This document shows positions 33,452 through 41,323 of a stretch of 45,850 nucleotides of DNA, piece after piece (the first letter of the stretch is position 1; every line of letters begins with the position of its first letter). A model generated the notes under the pieces. The model saw nothing but the letters and a program-made list of their open reading frames with translations, made no database searches and was not told the origin of the DNA. The translations under genes and the position numbers were made by a program. Location of the stretch: positions 1 to 45,850 of the forward strand of contig JAKSMB010000009.1 in assembly GCA_024400875.1 (NCBI GenBank), given 5' to 3'. This DNA is from Bacteroidales bacterium. Lineage in GTDB: Bacteria > Bacteroidota > Bacteroidia > Bacteroidales > WCHB1-69.

Positions 33452-34087
33452 TTACTTCACGCGACGACCTGTAAAGTCATACAAGTCACCATTACGTTCA
33501 ATGTAAACAACGCCATTGATGACAACTTTGCGAGTTGTAGAAGCGTTTTCCATATTACGATCTTGGATACCAACATTAGCACCTACAGTAATTGCAGCGT
33601 TAGGAGTTGCGTTATAATAAACTTTATCCCAAACAACGTTATTACCTTCGCGGTGAATCTTAGCGAAAGAGTAGTAAGATTGGCCAGAAACCGTATATTT
33701 GAAACCAACGTAAGAAGCTGTTGTGCTAATTTCGTTAATATCGTTGATATAGCCATCACCATAGCCACCTGTTGCGGTGCTGCTATTAATCACGTCACCA
33801 GCATTCAAGAGACGGAGAACATCCCAAGAATCGCCATCGATAACGAGTTGGATTTTAGAATCTGAATATTCGAGAGAAGATTTGCCACAAGCGTTTCCTG
33901 AGAAATCATAGCCATCTTTGATAGCGATTTCGAGATTGCCGTCATTGTTAAAATCGATACCGTATACGGTTGTGGTGTTGCCTGACCAGTCGGTATAGTT
34001 ACCTTGACCAAGGGTAGCGGGAGTAACCTGTGCAAAAGTGAAAGATGCAACCAGGAGAAGCATTACTAAAAAGGAGATTTTTTTCAT
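33452..34087 (-). CDS. Small secreted protein with T9SS-like C-terminal tail
   Basis: A 211-residue protein with a signal peptide (1-20, cleavage after FTFAQ). Near residue 45 it has an acidic Asp/Asn-rich loop (GIDFNNDGNLEIAI) like the calcium-binding loops of FG-GAP or dockerin-type repeats. A second Gly/Asp-rich stretch is GGYGDGYINDINEI. The last 26 residues (RKVVINGVVYIERNG, DLYDFTGRRVK) match the short C-terminal pattern 'K.I.nG.iyI.r.G..Yd..GrrV' common in secreted Bacteroidales proteins. I read this as a type IX secretion sorting tail; the inference is from pattern alone. Enzymatic activity is not evident. It has its own promoter (34124-34131) and terminator. Confidence 0.75.
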   Translation of the reverse strand: MKKISFLVMLLLVASFTFAQVTPATLGQGNYTDWSGNTTTVYGIDFNNDGNLEIAIKDGYDFSGNACGKSSLEYSDSKIQLVIDGDSWDVLRLLNAGDVINSSTATGGYGDGYINDINEISTTASYVGFKYTVSGQSYYSFAKIHREGNNVVWDKVYYNATPNAAITVGANVGIQDRNMENASTTRKVVINGVVYIERNGDLYDFTGRRVK

Positions 34088-34123
34088 AAAAATTGATTTA
34101 GTTAATTAAAATATTTAAAAATG

Positions 34124-34131
34124 CAAAGATA
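34124..34131 (-). promoter_or_regulatory. Secreted-protein promoter -7 box (TATCTTTG)
   Basis: A perfect TAnnTTTG followed by C on the minus strand, 36 bp before the ATG at 34087. It sits just downstream of the ribosomal operon terminator. Confidence 0.7.
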
Positions 34132-34151
34132 ATAATTTTTGAATGGGAAAC

Positions 34152-34179
34152 AAAAAAGGGAACTCATAAAGTTCCCTTT
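34152..34179 (-). terminator. Terminator of the ribosomal protein operon
   Basis: On the minus strand AAAGGGAAC, a 7-base loop and GTTCCCTTT form a 9-bp stem followed by further T. It lies 27 bp after the rpsE stop and marks the operon end where rpmD would normally continue. Confidence 0.85.
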
Positions 34180-34206
34180 CATATTGAATCGCATTAAAGC
34201 GTCATA

Positions 34207-34725
34207 TTAGCCATTGAAAACTTTGTCAAGGCCTACTCCACGAACTTGAGCAACTGCATAAGCGTCGCGCATTTTGGAGAGAGCGTCGATAGTAGCTTTC
34301 ACTACGCTGTGAGGGTTAGAAGAACCTTTAGACTTAGCCAACACGTTCTTAACGCCAACACTTTCGAGAACGGCACGCATAGCACCACCAGCGATAACAC
34401 CGGTACCAGGAGCTGCAGGTTTCATGAACACGCGAGCACCGCTATATTTACCTTCTTGAGCGTGAGGAATAGTACCCTTAAGGATAGGAACTTGGATAAG
34501 GTTTTTCTTAGCATCTTCTGTACCTTTAGAGATAGCAGTAGAAACTTCGCGAGCTTTACCAAGACCATAACCTACGATACCGTTTTCATTACCAACCACC
34601 ATAATGGCAGCGAAGCTGAAAATACGACCACCCTTGGTGACTTTTACAACTCTGTTTACAGCAACCATTCTCTCTTTGAGTTCAAGGTCAGCTGCTTTAA
34701 CTTTCTTTAAATTTACGTTTGCCAT
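34207..34725 (-). CDS. rpsE: 30S ribosomal protein S5
   Basis: It has 172 residues. The N-terminal double-stranded RNA-binding domain carries the S5 signature ([21 protein letters not shown], then [10 protein letters not shown]). The C-terminal domain includes [18 protein letters not shown] and [16 protein letters not shown]5 sits on the back of the 30S body and affects decoding accuracy. It is the last gene of this operon, 11 bp after rplR. Normally rpmD, rplO and secY would follow; here a terminator and an unrelated secreted-protein gene do. Confidence 0.97.
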   Translation of the reverse strand: MANVNLKKVKAADLELKERMVAVNRVVKVTKGGRIFSFAAIMVVGNENGIVGYGLGKAREVSTAISKGTEDAKKNLIQVPILKGTIPHAQEGKYSGARVFMKPAAPGTGVIAGGAMRAVLESVGVKNVLAKSKGSSNPHSVVKATIDALSKMRDAYAVAQVRGVGLDKVFNG

Positions 34726-34736
34726 TTTCTTGATGA

Positions 34737-35096
34737 TTAAAATTTGAGACCAGCTTCTCTAGCTGCTTCAGCTAAAGATTTAATTCTACCATGATACAAG
34801 TAACCGTTACGATCGAAAACAACTTCGTTGATGCCAGCAGCGATAGCGCGAGCGGCGATTTCTTTACCAACGAGAGCTGACTTTTCGCATTTGGTAACTT
34901 TTTGTTCAGCGATGCTAGCGATCTTTGAAGAAGCGGATGCTACAGTAACACCAGCAACGTCGTCAATCAACTGCACATAGATATCGCGGTTGCTTCTGAA
35001 CACGGACAATCTCGGGCGATTAGGAGTACCGCTGACGATTTTACGTACGCGGTTTTTAATCCTTTTTCTTCTATATTCTTTTTTATTGTAAGCCAT
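34737..35096 (-). CDS. rplR: 50S ribosomal protein L18
   Basis: It has 119 residues. The basic N-terminus ([18 protein letters not shown]) and the blocks [20 protein letters not shown] and [24 protein letters not shown] are the L18 pattern. L18 binds 5S rRNA with L5 in the central protuberance. It lies between rplF (18 bp) and rpsE (11 bp), the standard spc order. Confidence 0.97.
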   Translation of the reverse strand: MAYNKKEYRRKRIKNRVRKIVSGTPNRPRLSVFRSNRDIYVQLIDDVAGVTVASASSKIASIAEQKVTKCEKSALVGKEIAARAIAAGINEVVFDRNGYLYHGRIKSLAEAAREAGLKF

Positions 35097-35114
35097 AATA
35101 ATAATTTTACAGGA

Positions 35115-35675
35115 TTATTTTTCAGCTGATTTACCAGCTTTCTTTCTAACGACTTCACCTTCGAAGCGGATACCTTTACCTTTGTAAGGTTCAGGTTTTC
35201 TATAAGAGCGGATCTTATTAGCCACTTGACCGAGTAATTGTTTGTCGATACTGCTCAAGATAATGACAGGGCTTTTACCTTTTTCATTGATAGTTTGAAC
35301 AGAGATCTCGTTTGGGAAATCGAACAAAATGTTGTGTGAATAACCTAAGCCCATATCGAGTTGGTGTTCGCCTTTAGCTTCAGCTTTATAACCAACGCCG
35401 ATAACTTCCAACTTAATGGTAAAGCCTTGGGAAACGCCTGTTACCATATTGTTGATGAGGGCTCTGTAAAGACCATGCATTGCTTTGTCGCGTTTTTGGT
35501 CTGTTGGGCGAGTCAAATGGAGGTTGCCGTCTTCAATGTTGAGTTCGATACGAGGGTCAACATATTGAGTAAGTTCACCTTTCGGGCCTTTTACGGTTAC
35601 GATGTTAGACTTTTCGTCTCTTTTAATTTCTACGCCGCTTGGGATAGCGATTTGTAATTTACCTATTCTTGACAT
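35115..35675 (-). CDS. rplF: 50S ribosomal protein L6
   Basis: It has 186 residues. It starts MSRIGKLQIAIPSGVEI, contains KGPKGELTQ and ends with the L6 signature EPYKGKGIRFEGEVVRKKAGK. It binds 23S rRNA near the factor-binding site. Unusually for this organism, the start is preceded by a perfect AGGAGG Shine-Dalgarno sequence at 35683-35688, 7 bases before the ATG. It lies 14 bp after rpsH. Confidence 0.97.
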   Translation of the reverse strand: MSRIGKLQIAIPSGVEIKRDEKSNIVTVKGPKGELTQYVDPRIELNIEDGNLHLTRPTDQKRDKAMHGLYRALINNMVTGVSQGFTIKLEVIGVGYKAEAKGEHQLDMGLGYSHNILFDFPNEISVQTINEKGKSPVIILSSIDKQLLGQVANKIRSYRKPEPYKGKGIRFEGEVVRKKAGKSAEK

Positions 35676-35682
35676 AACAATT

Positions 35683-35688
35683 CCTCCT
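35683..35688 (-). promoter_or_regulatory. Strong Shine-Dalgarno sequence before rplF
   Basis: AGGAGG on the minus strand with 7-base spacing to the rplF ATG. Nearly all other starts in this window lack such a site, as expected in Bacteroidota. Confidence 0.75.
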
Positions 35689-35689
35689 A

Positions 35690-36088
35690 TTAACTAATGT
35701 AACAAATGACTTCACCACCAACGTTTTGAGCTTTAGCTTCCTTATCGGTCATCATACCGTGAGAAGTAGAGATGATAGCGATGCCGAGGCCGTTCATAAC
35801 GGAAGGCAATTCATCTACACCAGCATACTTACGGAGACCTGGACGGCTAACGCGTTGCAATGTGGAAATGGCGGATTGTTTAGTTGCAGGATGATATTTC
35901 AAAGCGATTTTGATCATCTTTGGGTGAACATCATCTACAAACTTATAATTGAGAATATAACCTTTTTCAAAGAGAATTTTTGTAATAGCTCTTTTCTCGT
36001 TAGAGGCAGGGATTTCCACTACCTTATGATTAGCGCGGATGGCGTTTCTCAAACGAGTCAAATAATCTGATATTGGATCGGTATTCAT
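35690..36088 (-). CDS. rpsH: 30S ribosomal protein S8
   Basis: It has 132 residues. It starts with TDPISDYLTRLRNAI and ends with the S8 signature GIAIISTSHGMMTDKEAKAQNVGGEVICYI. S8 binds helix 21 of 16S rRNA and, in Escherichia coli, represses the spc operon by binding its mRNA. Whether that control exists here cannot be read. It lies 23 bp after rpsN. Confidence 0.97.
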   Translation of the reverse strand: MNTDPISDYLTRLRNAIRANHKVVEIPASNEKRAITKILFEKGYILNYKFVDDVHPKMIKIALKYHPATKQSAISTLQRVSRPGLRKYAGVDELPSVMNGLGIAIISTSHGMMTDKEAKAQNVGGEVICYIS

Positions 36089-36111
36089 ACTGTAATCTTC
36101 TTAATTTAATG

Positions 36112-36411
36112 TTACCAACTTGCTTTTTTAACGCCTGGAAGCAAACCTGCCATAGCCATTTCTCTGAAATCGATACGAGAGAGGCCAAATTGACGCATAT
36201 AACCTTTTGGACGGCCGGACAATTTGCAGCGGTTGTGCATTCTGATAGGATTAGAGTTTGGAGGAAGTTTTTGGAGGGCGATGTCAGCAGCTCTTTTTGC
36301 ATCATAATCATCACCGTTCATGATCTTCTTCAACTCAGCACGTTTTGCACTATATTTAGCAACTAATTTTGCTCTTTTTACTTCTCTAGCTTTTAATGAT
36401 TCTTTTGCCAT
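36112..36411 (-). CDS. rpsN: 30S ribosomal protein S14, zinc-free long form
   Basis: It has 99 residues. The signature [20 protein letters not shown] and the C-terminal LPGVKKASW identify S14. It is the long form with a single cysteine, so it lacks the CxxC pairs of the short zinc-binding paralogue and should not depend on zinc. It lies 2 bp after rplE and 23 bp before rpsH. Confidence 0.97.
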   Translation of the reverse strand: MAKESLKAREVKRAKLVAKYSAKRAELKKIMNGDDYDAKRAADIALQKLPPNSNPIRMHNRCKLSGRPKGYMRQFGLSRIDFREMAMAGLLPGVKKASW

Positions 36412-36413
36412 AA

Positions 36414-36968
36414 CTATTTTTGATTTTTAAATGGTAAGCCAAACTCTTTCAATAATGCAAGACATTCTTTATCATTTTGAGCTGTGGTAACGAATGTAAT
36501 ATCCATACCGTTGATTTTAGCTACCTTATCGATATCGATTTCTGGGAAAATGATTTGTTCTGGGATACCGAGGGTATAGTTACCTCTACCATCGAAACCT
36601 TTGTCGCTGATACCTCTGAAGTCGCGGATACGAGGGATGGAAACAGATACGAGTCTGTCCAAGAATTCGTACATACGGTCGCCGTGCAATGTTACGCGAA
36701 CACCGATAGGCATACCTTTTCTCAACTTGAAGTTAGAGATATCCTTTTTAGACTTGGTTGCTACAGCCTTTTGACCAGCAATCATTGTCATTTCCTGTAC
36801 ACCAGCGTCAATCAATTTCTTGTCGGCGATGCCGAACTTACCGAGACCTTGGTTAAGGCATATTTTGGTAATGCGAGGAACACGCATTACAGACTTGAAA
36901 CCGAATTGTTCCTTAAGAGCAGGAAGAACTTCGTTCTGATATTTTTCTTTGTATCTTGGTGTGTACAT
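36414..36968 (-). CDS. rplE: 50S ribosomal protein L5
   Basis: It has 184 residues. The blocks [48 protein letters not shown] and [18 protein letters not shown] are the L5 pattern. It contacts 5S rRNA and the P-site tRNA. Its ATG shares one base with the rplX stop (TAATG), so the two genes are coupled. A GGAG sequence lies a few bases upstream inside rplX. Confidence 0.97.
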   Translation of the reverse strand: MYTPRYKEKYQNEVLPALKEQFGFKSVMRVPRITKICLNQGLGKFGIADKKLIDAGVQEMTMIAGQKAVATKSKKDISNFKLRKGMPIGVRVTLHGDRMYEFLDRLVSVSIPRIRDFRGISDKGFDGRGNYTLGIPEQIIFPEIDIDKVAKINGMDITFVTTAQNDKECLALLKEFGLPFKNQK

Positions 36969-37282
36969 TATTTGATCTCCTCTCCAGATTTTTTAGAATA
37001 TCTTACTAATTTACCTTTGTCATTCATTCTTCTACCTACGCGGGTAGCATTTCCTTTAGCGTCAACAACCATAAGGTTTGAAATGTGGATAGGGGCTTCT
37101 TTCTTAATAATGCCACCGTTTGGGTTTTTAGCATTTGGCTTGGTGCTTTTGGAAACCATATTGCAACCTTCAACCAAAGCCTTGCAATCGCCAGGGATTA
37201 CTTCAAGTACTTTACCTTGAGAACCTTTGCTCTCACCGGTAGTGACTTTCACGATGTCGCCTTTCTTGATTTTAAGTTTCAT
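36968..37282 (-). CDS. rplX: 50S ribosomal protein L24
   Basis: It has 104 residues from the ATG at 37282 ([13 protein letters not shown]). An upstream in-frame ATG at 37309 would add nine residues unlike the family and is rejected. The KOW motif is in [24 protein letters not shown]. Downstream come [21 protein letters not shown] and [21 protein letters not shown]. It is an early assembly initiator of the 50S subunit. A 69-bp gap separates it from rplN. Confidence 0.96.
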   Translation of the reverse strand: MKLKIKKGDIVKVTTGESKGSQGKVLEVIPGDCKALVEGCNMVSKSTKPNAKNPNGGIIKKEAPIHISNLMVVDAKGNATRVGRRMNDKGKLVRYSKKSGEEIK

Positions 37283-37351
37283 TGATTTAATTTTTTTAAT
37301 GTTTACCAATTGGTCTTTGTCAATTGTATATAAATATGATTATTTACTATA

Positions 37352-37720
37352 TTACAATACTTCCGGTGCCAAAGACACGATTTTCATGAACTGTTTTTCA
37401 CGCAATTCACGTGCAACAGGTCCAAAGATACGAGTACCGCGGAGTTCGTCTGTTGGGGTCAACAATACAACTGCGTTGTCATCGAACTTGATATAAGAAC
37501 CATCAGCTCTGCGTACGTGTCTTTTTGTACGTACAACAACAGCCTTGGATACGGTACCGGCTTTAACCTGACCGGAAGGGATGGCGCTCTTAATAGCAAC
37601 CACAATCTTATCGCCTACGGAAGCGTAACGTTTCTTTGTACCACCCAAAACACGGATACAGAGAACTTCTTTTGCGCCGCTGTTATCGGCAACTGCTAAT
37701 CTTGATTCTTGTTGTATCAT
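37352..37720 (-). CDS. rplN: 50S ribosomal protein L14
   Basis: It has 122 residues. It starts [19 protein letters not shown] and has the L14 signature in the [20 protein letters not shown] region, ending [21 protein letters not shown]. It forms part of the intersubunit bridge near L19. It lies 2 bp after rpsQ. Confidence 0.97.
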   Translation of the reverse strand: MIQQESRLAVADNSGAKEVLCIRVLGGTKKRYASVGDKIVVAIKSAIPSGQVKAGTVSKAVVVRTKRHVRRADGSYIKFDDNAVVLLTPTDELRGTRIFGPVARELREKQFMKIVSLAPEVL

Positions 37721-37722
37721 AA

Positions 37723-37977
37723 CTATTTAGCTCTTTCTAAGATTTCTACTAATCTCCAGCATTTGTTCTTTGACAAAGGTCTGGTTTCCATAATTCTAAC
37801 TCTATCACCGATATGGCATTCGTTCTTTTCGTCATGAGCCATAAATTTGGTGGAACGTTTAAGGAACTTACCATAGATAGGGTGTTTCATCTTGCGTTCA
37901 ACCAAGATTACGATAGATTTATCCATTTTGTCGCTTACTACGACACCTTCTCTCACTTTTCTATTGTTTCTTTCCAT
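37723..37977 (-). CDS. rpsQ: 30S ribosomal protein S17
   Basis: It has 84 residues. It is a small OB-fold protein with [36 protein letters not shown] and the signature [20 protein letters not shown]. It is a primary 16S rRNA binder. It lies 17 bp after rpmC and 2 bp before rplN. Confidence 0.97.
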   Translation of the reverse strand: MERNNRKVREGVVVSDKMDKSIVILVERKMKHPIYGKFLKRSTKFMAHDEKNECHIGDRVRIMETRPLSKNKCWRLVEILERAK

Positions 37978-37994
37978 AATAATCCGGTGATATA

Positions 37995-38192
37995 TTATTT
38001 ATTTTCTAATTCACGTTTACGCAATTCTGTCATCAATCTTGCGATTGTTCTGCGTTGTGCTCTAATTGATTGAGGATTTTCCAGTGGAGAGATAGCGTGG
38101 TTCAGCTTCATCTTAACGAGGTTTTCTTTTTCAACTGCCAATCTTTCCTTTACTTCTGGAGTGGTGAGTTCATTTATAACTGTCTGTTTCAT
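37995..38192 (-). CDS. rpmC: 50S ribosomal protein L29
   Basis: It has 65 residues forming two long helices. The conserved tail [20 protein letters not shown] and the block [19 protein letters not shown] identify L29, which sits beside the peptide exit tunnel. It lies 11 bp after rplP. Confidence 0.95.
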   Translation of the reverse strand: MKQTVINELTTPEVKERLAVEKENLVKMKLNHAISPLENPQSIRAQRRTIARLMTELRKRELENK

Positions 38193-38203
38193 ATCTTCAA
38201 TAA

Positions 38204-38629
38204 TTAAATTTCTGCTGAATAATCTCTTCTTACGACAAATTTAGTATGAACTGGCAACTTTTGAGCACCAAGTCTCATTGCTTCCTTTGCCACTTCCATT
38301 GGAATGCCGTCGGCTTCGAAAAGAATACGGCCTGGGCTTACGCGAGCAGCGAAGAATTCAGGGGTACCCTTACCTTTACCCATACGGACACCTAAACCCT
38401 TAGCGGTAACAGGACGATCAGGGAAGATACGAATCCATAATTGACCCTCACGCTTCATCTCACGGGTGATAGCTTGACGGGCAGCTTCGATTTGGCGGGC
38501 ACTGATCCAACATTGATCAAGTGTTTTCAATGCAAATGAGCCGAATGAAATTTCAGCACCACGTTTGGTGATAGATTTCATTCTACCTTTCTGCGGCCTT
38601 CTGTATTTGGTCTTTTTCGGTTGTAACAT
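38204..38629 (-). CDS. rplP: 50S ribosomal protein L16
   Basis: It has 141 residues. It starts [17 protein letters not shown] and contains the L16 signatures ([20 protein letters not shown], then [22 protein letters not shown]). It lies near the A-site tRNA elbow. The 51-bp gap to rpsC upstream is one of the longer ones in the operon. Confidence 0.97.
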   Translation of the reverse strand: MLQPKKTKYRRPQKGRMKSITKRGAEISFGSFALKTLDQCWISARQIEAARQAITREMKREGQLWIRIFPDRPVTAKGLGVRMGKGKGTPEFFAARVSPGRILFEADGIPMEVAKEAMRLGAQKLPVHTKFVVRRDYSAEI

Positions 38630-38680
38630 TGCTTTTTAAATGTTTATTAGTTATTATTAACCGGCATCTTGGCGTCGGTA

Positions 38681-39427
38681 TTAGTTATTATTTCTTCTGT
38701 TATTGCGTTGAGCGTCGCCACCTTTGCGTGGACCACGACCCATGCGTTTTTGTGGACCTTTAGAATCCTTACCAGCTTCGGTGAGGGTGAAAAGATCACG
38801 CTTGCCATATACGAAACCACGGCAGATCCATACCTTGATACCGATGCAACCGTAAGTTGTATGTGCTTCAACCAATGCATAGTCAATGTCAGCTCTCAAA
38901 GTGTGCAATGGAATACGACCTTCTTTGAAGTGTTCTGCACGTGCCATTTCAGCACCACCGAGACGACCAGATGCTGTAACCTTGATACCGTCAGCGTTTG
39001 CACGCATGGTTGATGAAACAGCAGTCTTGATAGCTTTCTTATAAGCTACACGGCCTTCGATTTGCTTTGCAATATTTTGAGCTACCAACTGAGCATCCAA
39101 ATCAGGACGTTTTACTTCAACGATGTTGATTTGAATTTCCTTGCTGGTGATAACCTTGAGTTCTTCTTTTACTTTGTCAACTTCTTGACCACCCTTACCG
39201 ATGATAAGACCTGGACGAGCGGTTAAGATAGTTACAGTGACAACCTTGAGAGTTCTTTCAATGTAAATTTTTGAGATACCGGCCTTTGAGAATTTAGCAT
39301 TTAAATACTTTCTAATTTTGTCGTCTTCGACAATCTTACTGGCGAAATTTTTGCCGCCGTACCAATTAGAATCCCAGCCTCTGACAATACCAAGGCGAAT
39401 GCCTACCGGATTTACTTTCTGACCCAT
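38681..39427 (-). CDS. rpsC: 30S ribosomal protein S3
   Basis: It has 248 residues. It starts [20 protein letters not shown]. The KH domain has the [18 protein letters not shown] loop. The C-terminal signature runs [12 protein letters not shown]. The tail is extended and very basic and Asn-rich ([18 protein letters not shown]). S3 lines the mRNA entry tunnel. It lies 11 bp after rplV. Confidence 0.97.
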   Translation of the reverse strand: MGQKVNPVGIRLGIVRGWDSNWYGGKNFASKIVEDDKIRKYLNAKFSKAGISKIYIERTLKVVTVTILTARPGLIIGKGGQEVDKVKEELKVITSKEIQINIVEVKRPDLDAQLVAQNIAKQIEGRVAYKKAIKTAVSSTMRANADGIKVTASGRLGGAEMARAEHFKEGRIPLHTLRADIDYALVEAHTTYGCIGIKVWICRGFVYGKRDLFTLTEAGKDSKGPQKRMGRGPRKGGDAQRNNRRNNN

Positions 39428-39438
39428 ACTTGATTAAA

Positions 39439-39870
39439 TTAATTTTGTGATTCTGTATTTGTATTGTTATTTTCTTCGTTTCTGTCAGCGATCACCAACG
39501 TGATGTGGTTGGAACGTTTACGGATACGGTTTGCACGGCCTTGAGGAGCTGTACGGATACGTTTCAACATACGTCCGCCATCTACCATGATGGTCTTAAC
39601 ATAAAGATCTGCATTCTCCAAACGGGCACCTTCATTCTTAACTTGCCAGTTTGCAACTGCTGATTTCAAAAGCTTCAACAGCTTTTCTGCGGATTCTCTG
39701 CGACTATACTTCAATACACTCATTGCATAGTCTACATTCTTACCACGAATCACGTTTGCCATGATTCTGGTCTTACGCGGTGAGGTTGGATTATCCACTA
39801 ATCGTGCCATGTACACCGTTTTGTTCGCTTCTTTACGAGCATCTGCTGCTTGTTTTTTGCTTGCACTCAT
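39439..39870 (-). CDS. rplV: 50S ribosomal protein L22, first gene of the operon
   Basis: It has 143 residues. The L22 core is clear (ARLVDNPTSPRKTRIMANVIRG; then DLYVKTIMVDGGRMLKRIRTAPQGRANRIRKRSNHITLVI). It has a short added N-terminus rich in Lys and Ala and an Asn/Glu-rich tail. L22 extends a hairpin into the exit tunnel. In other Bacteroidota it follows rpsS inside the S10 operon. Here it is the promoter-proximal gene, with its own -7 box at 39968-39975 and the opposite-strand sugar kinase beyond. Confidence 0.97.
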   Translation of the reverse strand: MSASKKQAADARKEANKTVYMARLVDNPTSPRKTRIMANVIRGKNVDYAMSVLKYSRRESAEKLLKLLKSAVANWQVKNEGARLENADLYVKTIMVDGGRMLKRIRTAPQGRANRIRKRSNHITLVIADRNEENNNTNTESQN

Positions 39871-39967
39871 TTTACTTTTTCTCTTTGTTTATTTTTATAT
39901 TTATCTAATTATCAATGGTTTAAACGCCATTTCATTTGACAATCACCTTGTATTATCAAATTGGCGG

Positions 39968-39975
39968 CAAAAGTA
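39968..39975 (-). promoter_or_regulatory. Ribosomal operon promoter -7 box (TACTTTTG)
   Basis: A perfect TAnnTTTG followed by CCGCC on the minus strand, 97 bp before the rplV ATG. It shows that this ribosomal block is an independent transcription unit. Confidence 0.65.
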
Positions 39976-40128
39976 ACATTTTTTTCTTTACAATCAGCTG
40001 TTTATAACTATTTTTTTTCAAGAAAATTACACGCCCTTTTTTCCTCCCTTCCAACACCTTGCACCCCCTACCCCTTCTTCTAAAAAAAACATCAAAATCA
40101 TCACAGACCTTTCTTCTTCTATTTTTTT

Positions 40129-40136
40129 TATCTTTG
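40129..40136 (+). promoter_or_regulatory. ROK kinase promoter -7 box (TATCTTTG)
   Basis: A perfect TAnnTTTG followed by CACG, 18 bp before the ATG at 40155. It shows that the longer in-frame ATG at 40059 is not the start. Confidence 0.75.
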
Positions 40137-40154
40137 CACGCAAATAATATAAAT

Positions 40155-41261
40155 ATGTATAACAACGACCAACGTATCGTCGTCACGCTCGACGCTGGCG
40201 GCACCCACTTCCGATTCAACGCCCTTCGCGGCAATAAAGCTATCACTGAGACTATCGAGACCTCCTCTGAAGCACACGACCTTAACAAGTGTCTCGCCAA
40301 CCTCGTCTACGGGTTCGAGCAAACCATCAACGCATTGCCTGAGAAACCTGTAGCCATCAGCTTTGCGTTCCCGGGACCTGCCGACTACCCGAACGGCATC
40401 TTCCCTACCCGATTGTCAAACTTCCCGGCATTCGAAGGCGGCGTTGCTCTCGGACCGTTCCTTGAACGCAAGTTCAACATCCCCGTATTCATCAACAACG
40501 ATGCCGACCTGTTCACCTACGGCGAAGCGCTGGCAGGTGCACTGCCGACCATCAACCGCCGTCTGCGTGACGCGGGTTCCGTGAAAGAATACAAGAACAT
40601 CATCGGCTTCATCTTAGGCACCGGCTTCGGCATTGGCGTCACCTCTAACAACAATATGTACATTGGTGACAACTGCTGCTCCGAAATCTATTGCACGCCA
40701 AACAAACTCCAACCTGAACTCATCGTTGAAGACGGCGTTTCCCTCCGTGCAATCTTACATTATTATAATATATATAGTAACGACCCTAAGGCGGCTAGTT
40801 ACACCGACTCTTTCGACATCTTCCAGATTGCGGAAGGCGTCAAGGAGGGCGACCAGGAAGCAGCACGCAAGGCGTTTGCCACCTTCGGTGAAGTTGCCGG
40901 ATATACCATTGCGCAATGCGTGACCGTACTCGACGGCATCATCGTACTGGGTGGCGGTTTGTCGAAATCGCACAAATACTATATGCCATCCCTGCTGAAA
41001 GAACTTCGTGCAAAGATGAAGACCCGCAGCGGCAACACCTTGCAGCGCGTACCATCCTACGTGTACAACCTGGAAGACGAGGCCGAATTTAAAGAATTTG
41101 CCAAGGGCAAACTTCAAGAGATCCCAATCTACGGCACCAGCGAGACCATCAAATGCGACACGCAGAAGCGCTTAGGCATCATCACCTCGCACATCGGGAC
41201 TTCAGAAGCCACGACCATCGGCGCTTACAGCTACGCCTTGCACAAACTGGACGAAAAATAA
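40155..41261 (+). CDS. ROK-family sugar kinase, probable glucokinase/hexokinase
   Basis: It has 368 residues from the ATG at 40155. The ATP-binding start is VVTLDAGGTHFRFNALRG. The catalytic aspartate lies in FINNDADLFTYGEAL. The second phosphate loop is GFILGTGFGIGV. The adenosine region is DGIIVLGGGLSKS. The zinc motif of classical ROK proteins (H...CxCGxxGC) is not there; the corresponding stretch reads CCSEIYCTPNKLQPELIVEDG, so this belongs to the divergent ROK subgroup. It probably phosphorylates glucose or a related hexose in the cytoplasm. The gene next door encodes a phosphohexomutase with its own promoter, which fits sugar entry and glucose-1-phosphate exchange. Confidence 0.85.
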   Translation: MYNNDQRIVVTLDAGGTHFRFNALRGNKAITETIETSSEAHDLNKCLANLVYGFEQTINALPEKPVAISFAFPGPADYPNGIFPTRLSNFPAFEGGVALGPFLERKFNIPVFINNDADLFTYGEALAGALPTINRRLRDAGSVKEYKNIIGFILGTGFGIGVTSNNNMYIGDNCCSEIYCTPNKLQPELIVEDGVSLRAILHYYNIYSNDPKAASYTDSFDIFQIAEGVKEGDQEAARKAFATFGEVAGYTIAQCVTVLDGIIVLGGGLSKSHKYYMPSLLKELRAKMKTRSGNTLQRVPSYVYNLEDEAEFKEFAKGKLQEIPIYGTSETIKCDTQKRLGIITSHIGTSEATTIGAYSYALHKLDEK

Positions 41262-41295
41262 CGTCCAGGGCTTCATTCATCGGCATCATATTTTG

Positions 41296-41303
41296 TATCT
41301 TTG
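41296..41303 (+). promoter_or_regulatory. Phosphohexomutase promoter -7 box (TATCTTTG)
   Basis: A perfect TAnnTTTG, 20 bp before the ATG at 41324, in a 62-bp gap. No terminator is seen after the ROK kinase gene, so read-through is also possible. Confidence 0.7.
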
Positions 41304-41323
41304 TACCCTAATTTTGAAACAAT

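Larger units (their letters stand above)
39871..40154. other. Divergent intergenic region, rplV operon and ROK kinase
   Basis: The longest gene-free stretch in the window (284 bp). It holds the minus-strand rplV operon promoter (39968-39975) with a leader of about 90 nt, and the plus-strand kinase promoter (40129-40136). No remnant of rpsS or rplB and no mobile-element end is visible. Confidence 0.6.

Noticed and set aside
34088-34206. Overlooked small rpmD gene (L30) after rpsE
   Set aside because: The gap holds a terminator and the -7 box of the next gene and is far too short for a 60-residue protein. No L30-like sequence is present in any frame.
40059-40154. Longer N-terminus of the ROK kinase from the ATG at 40059
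   Set aside because: The promoter -7 box at 40129-40136 lies inside that extension, and the added residues do not fit the kinase family.
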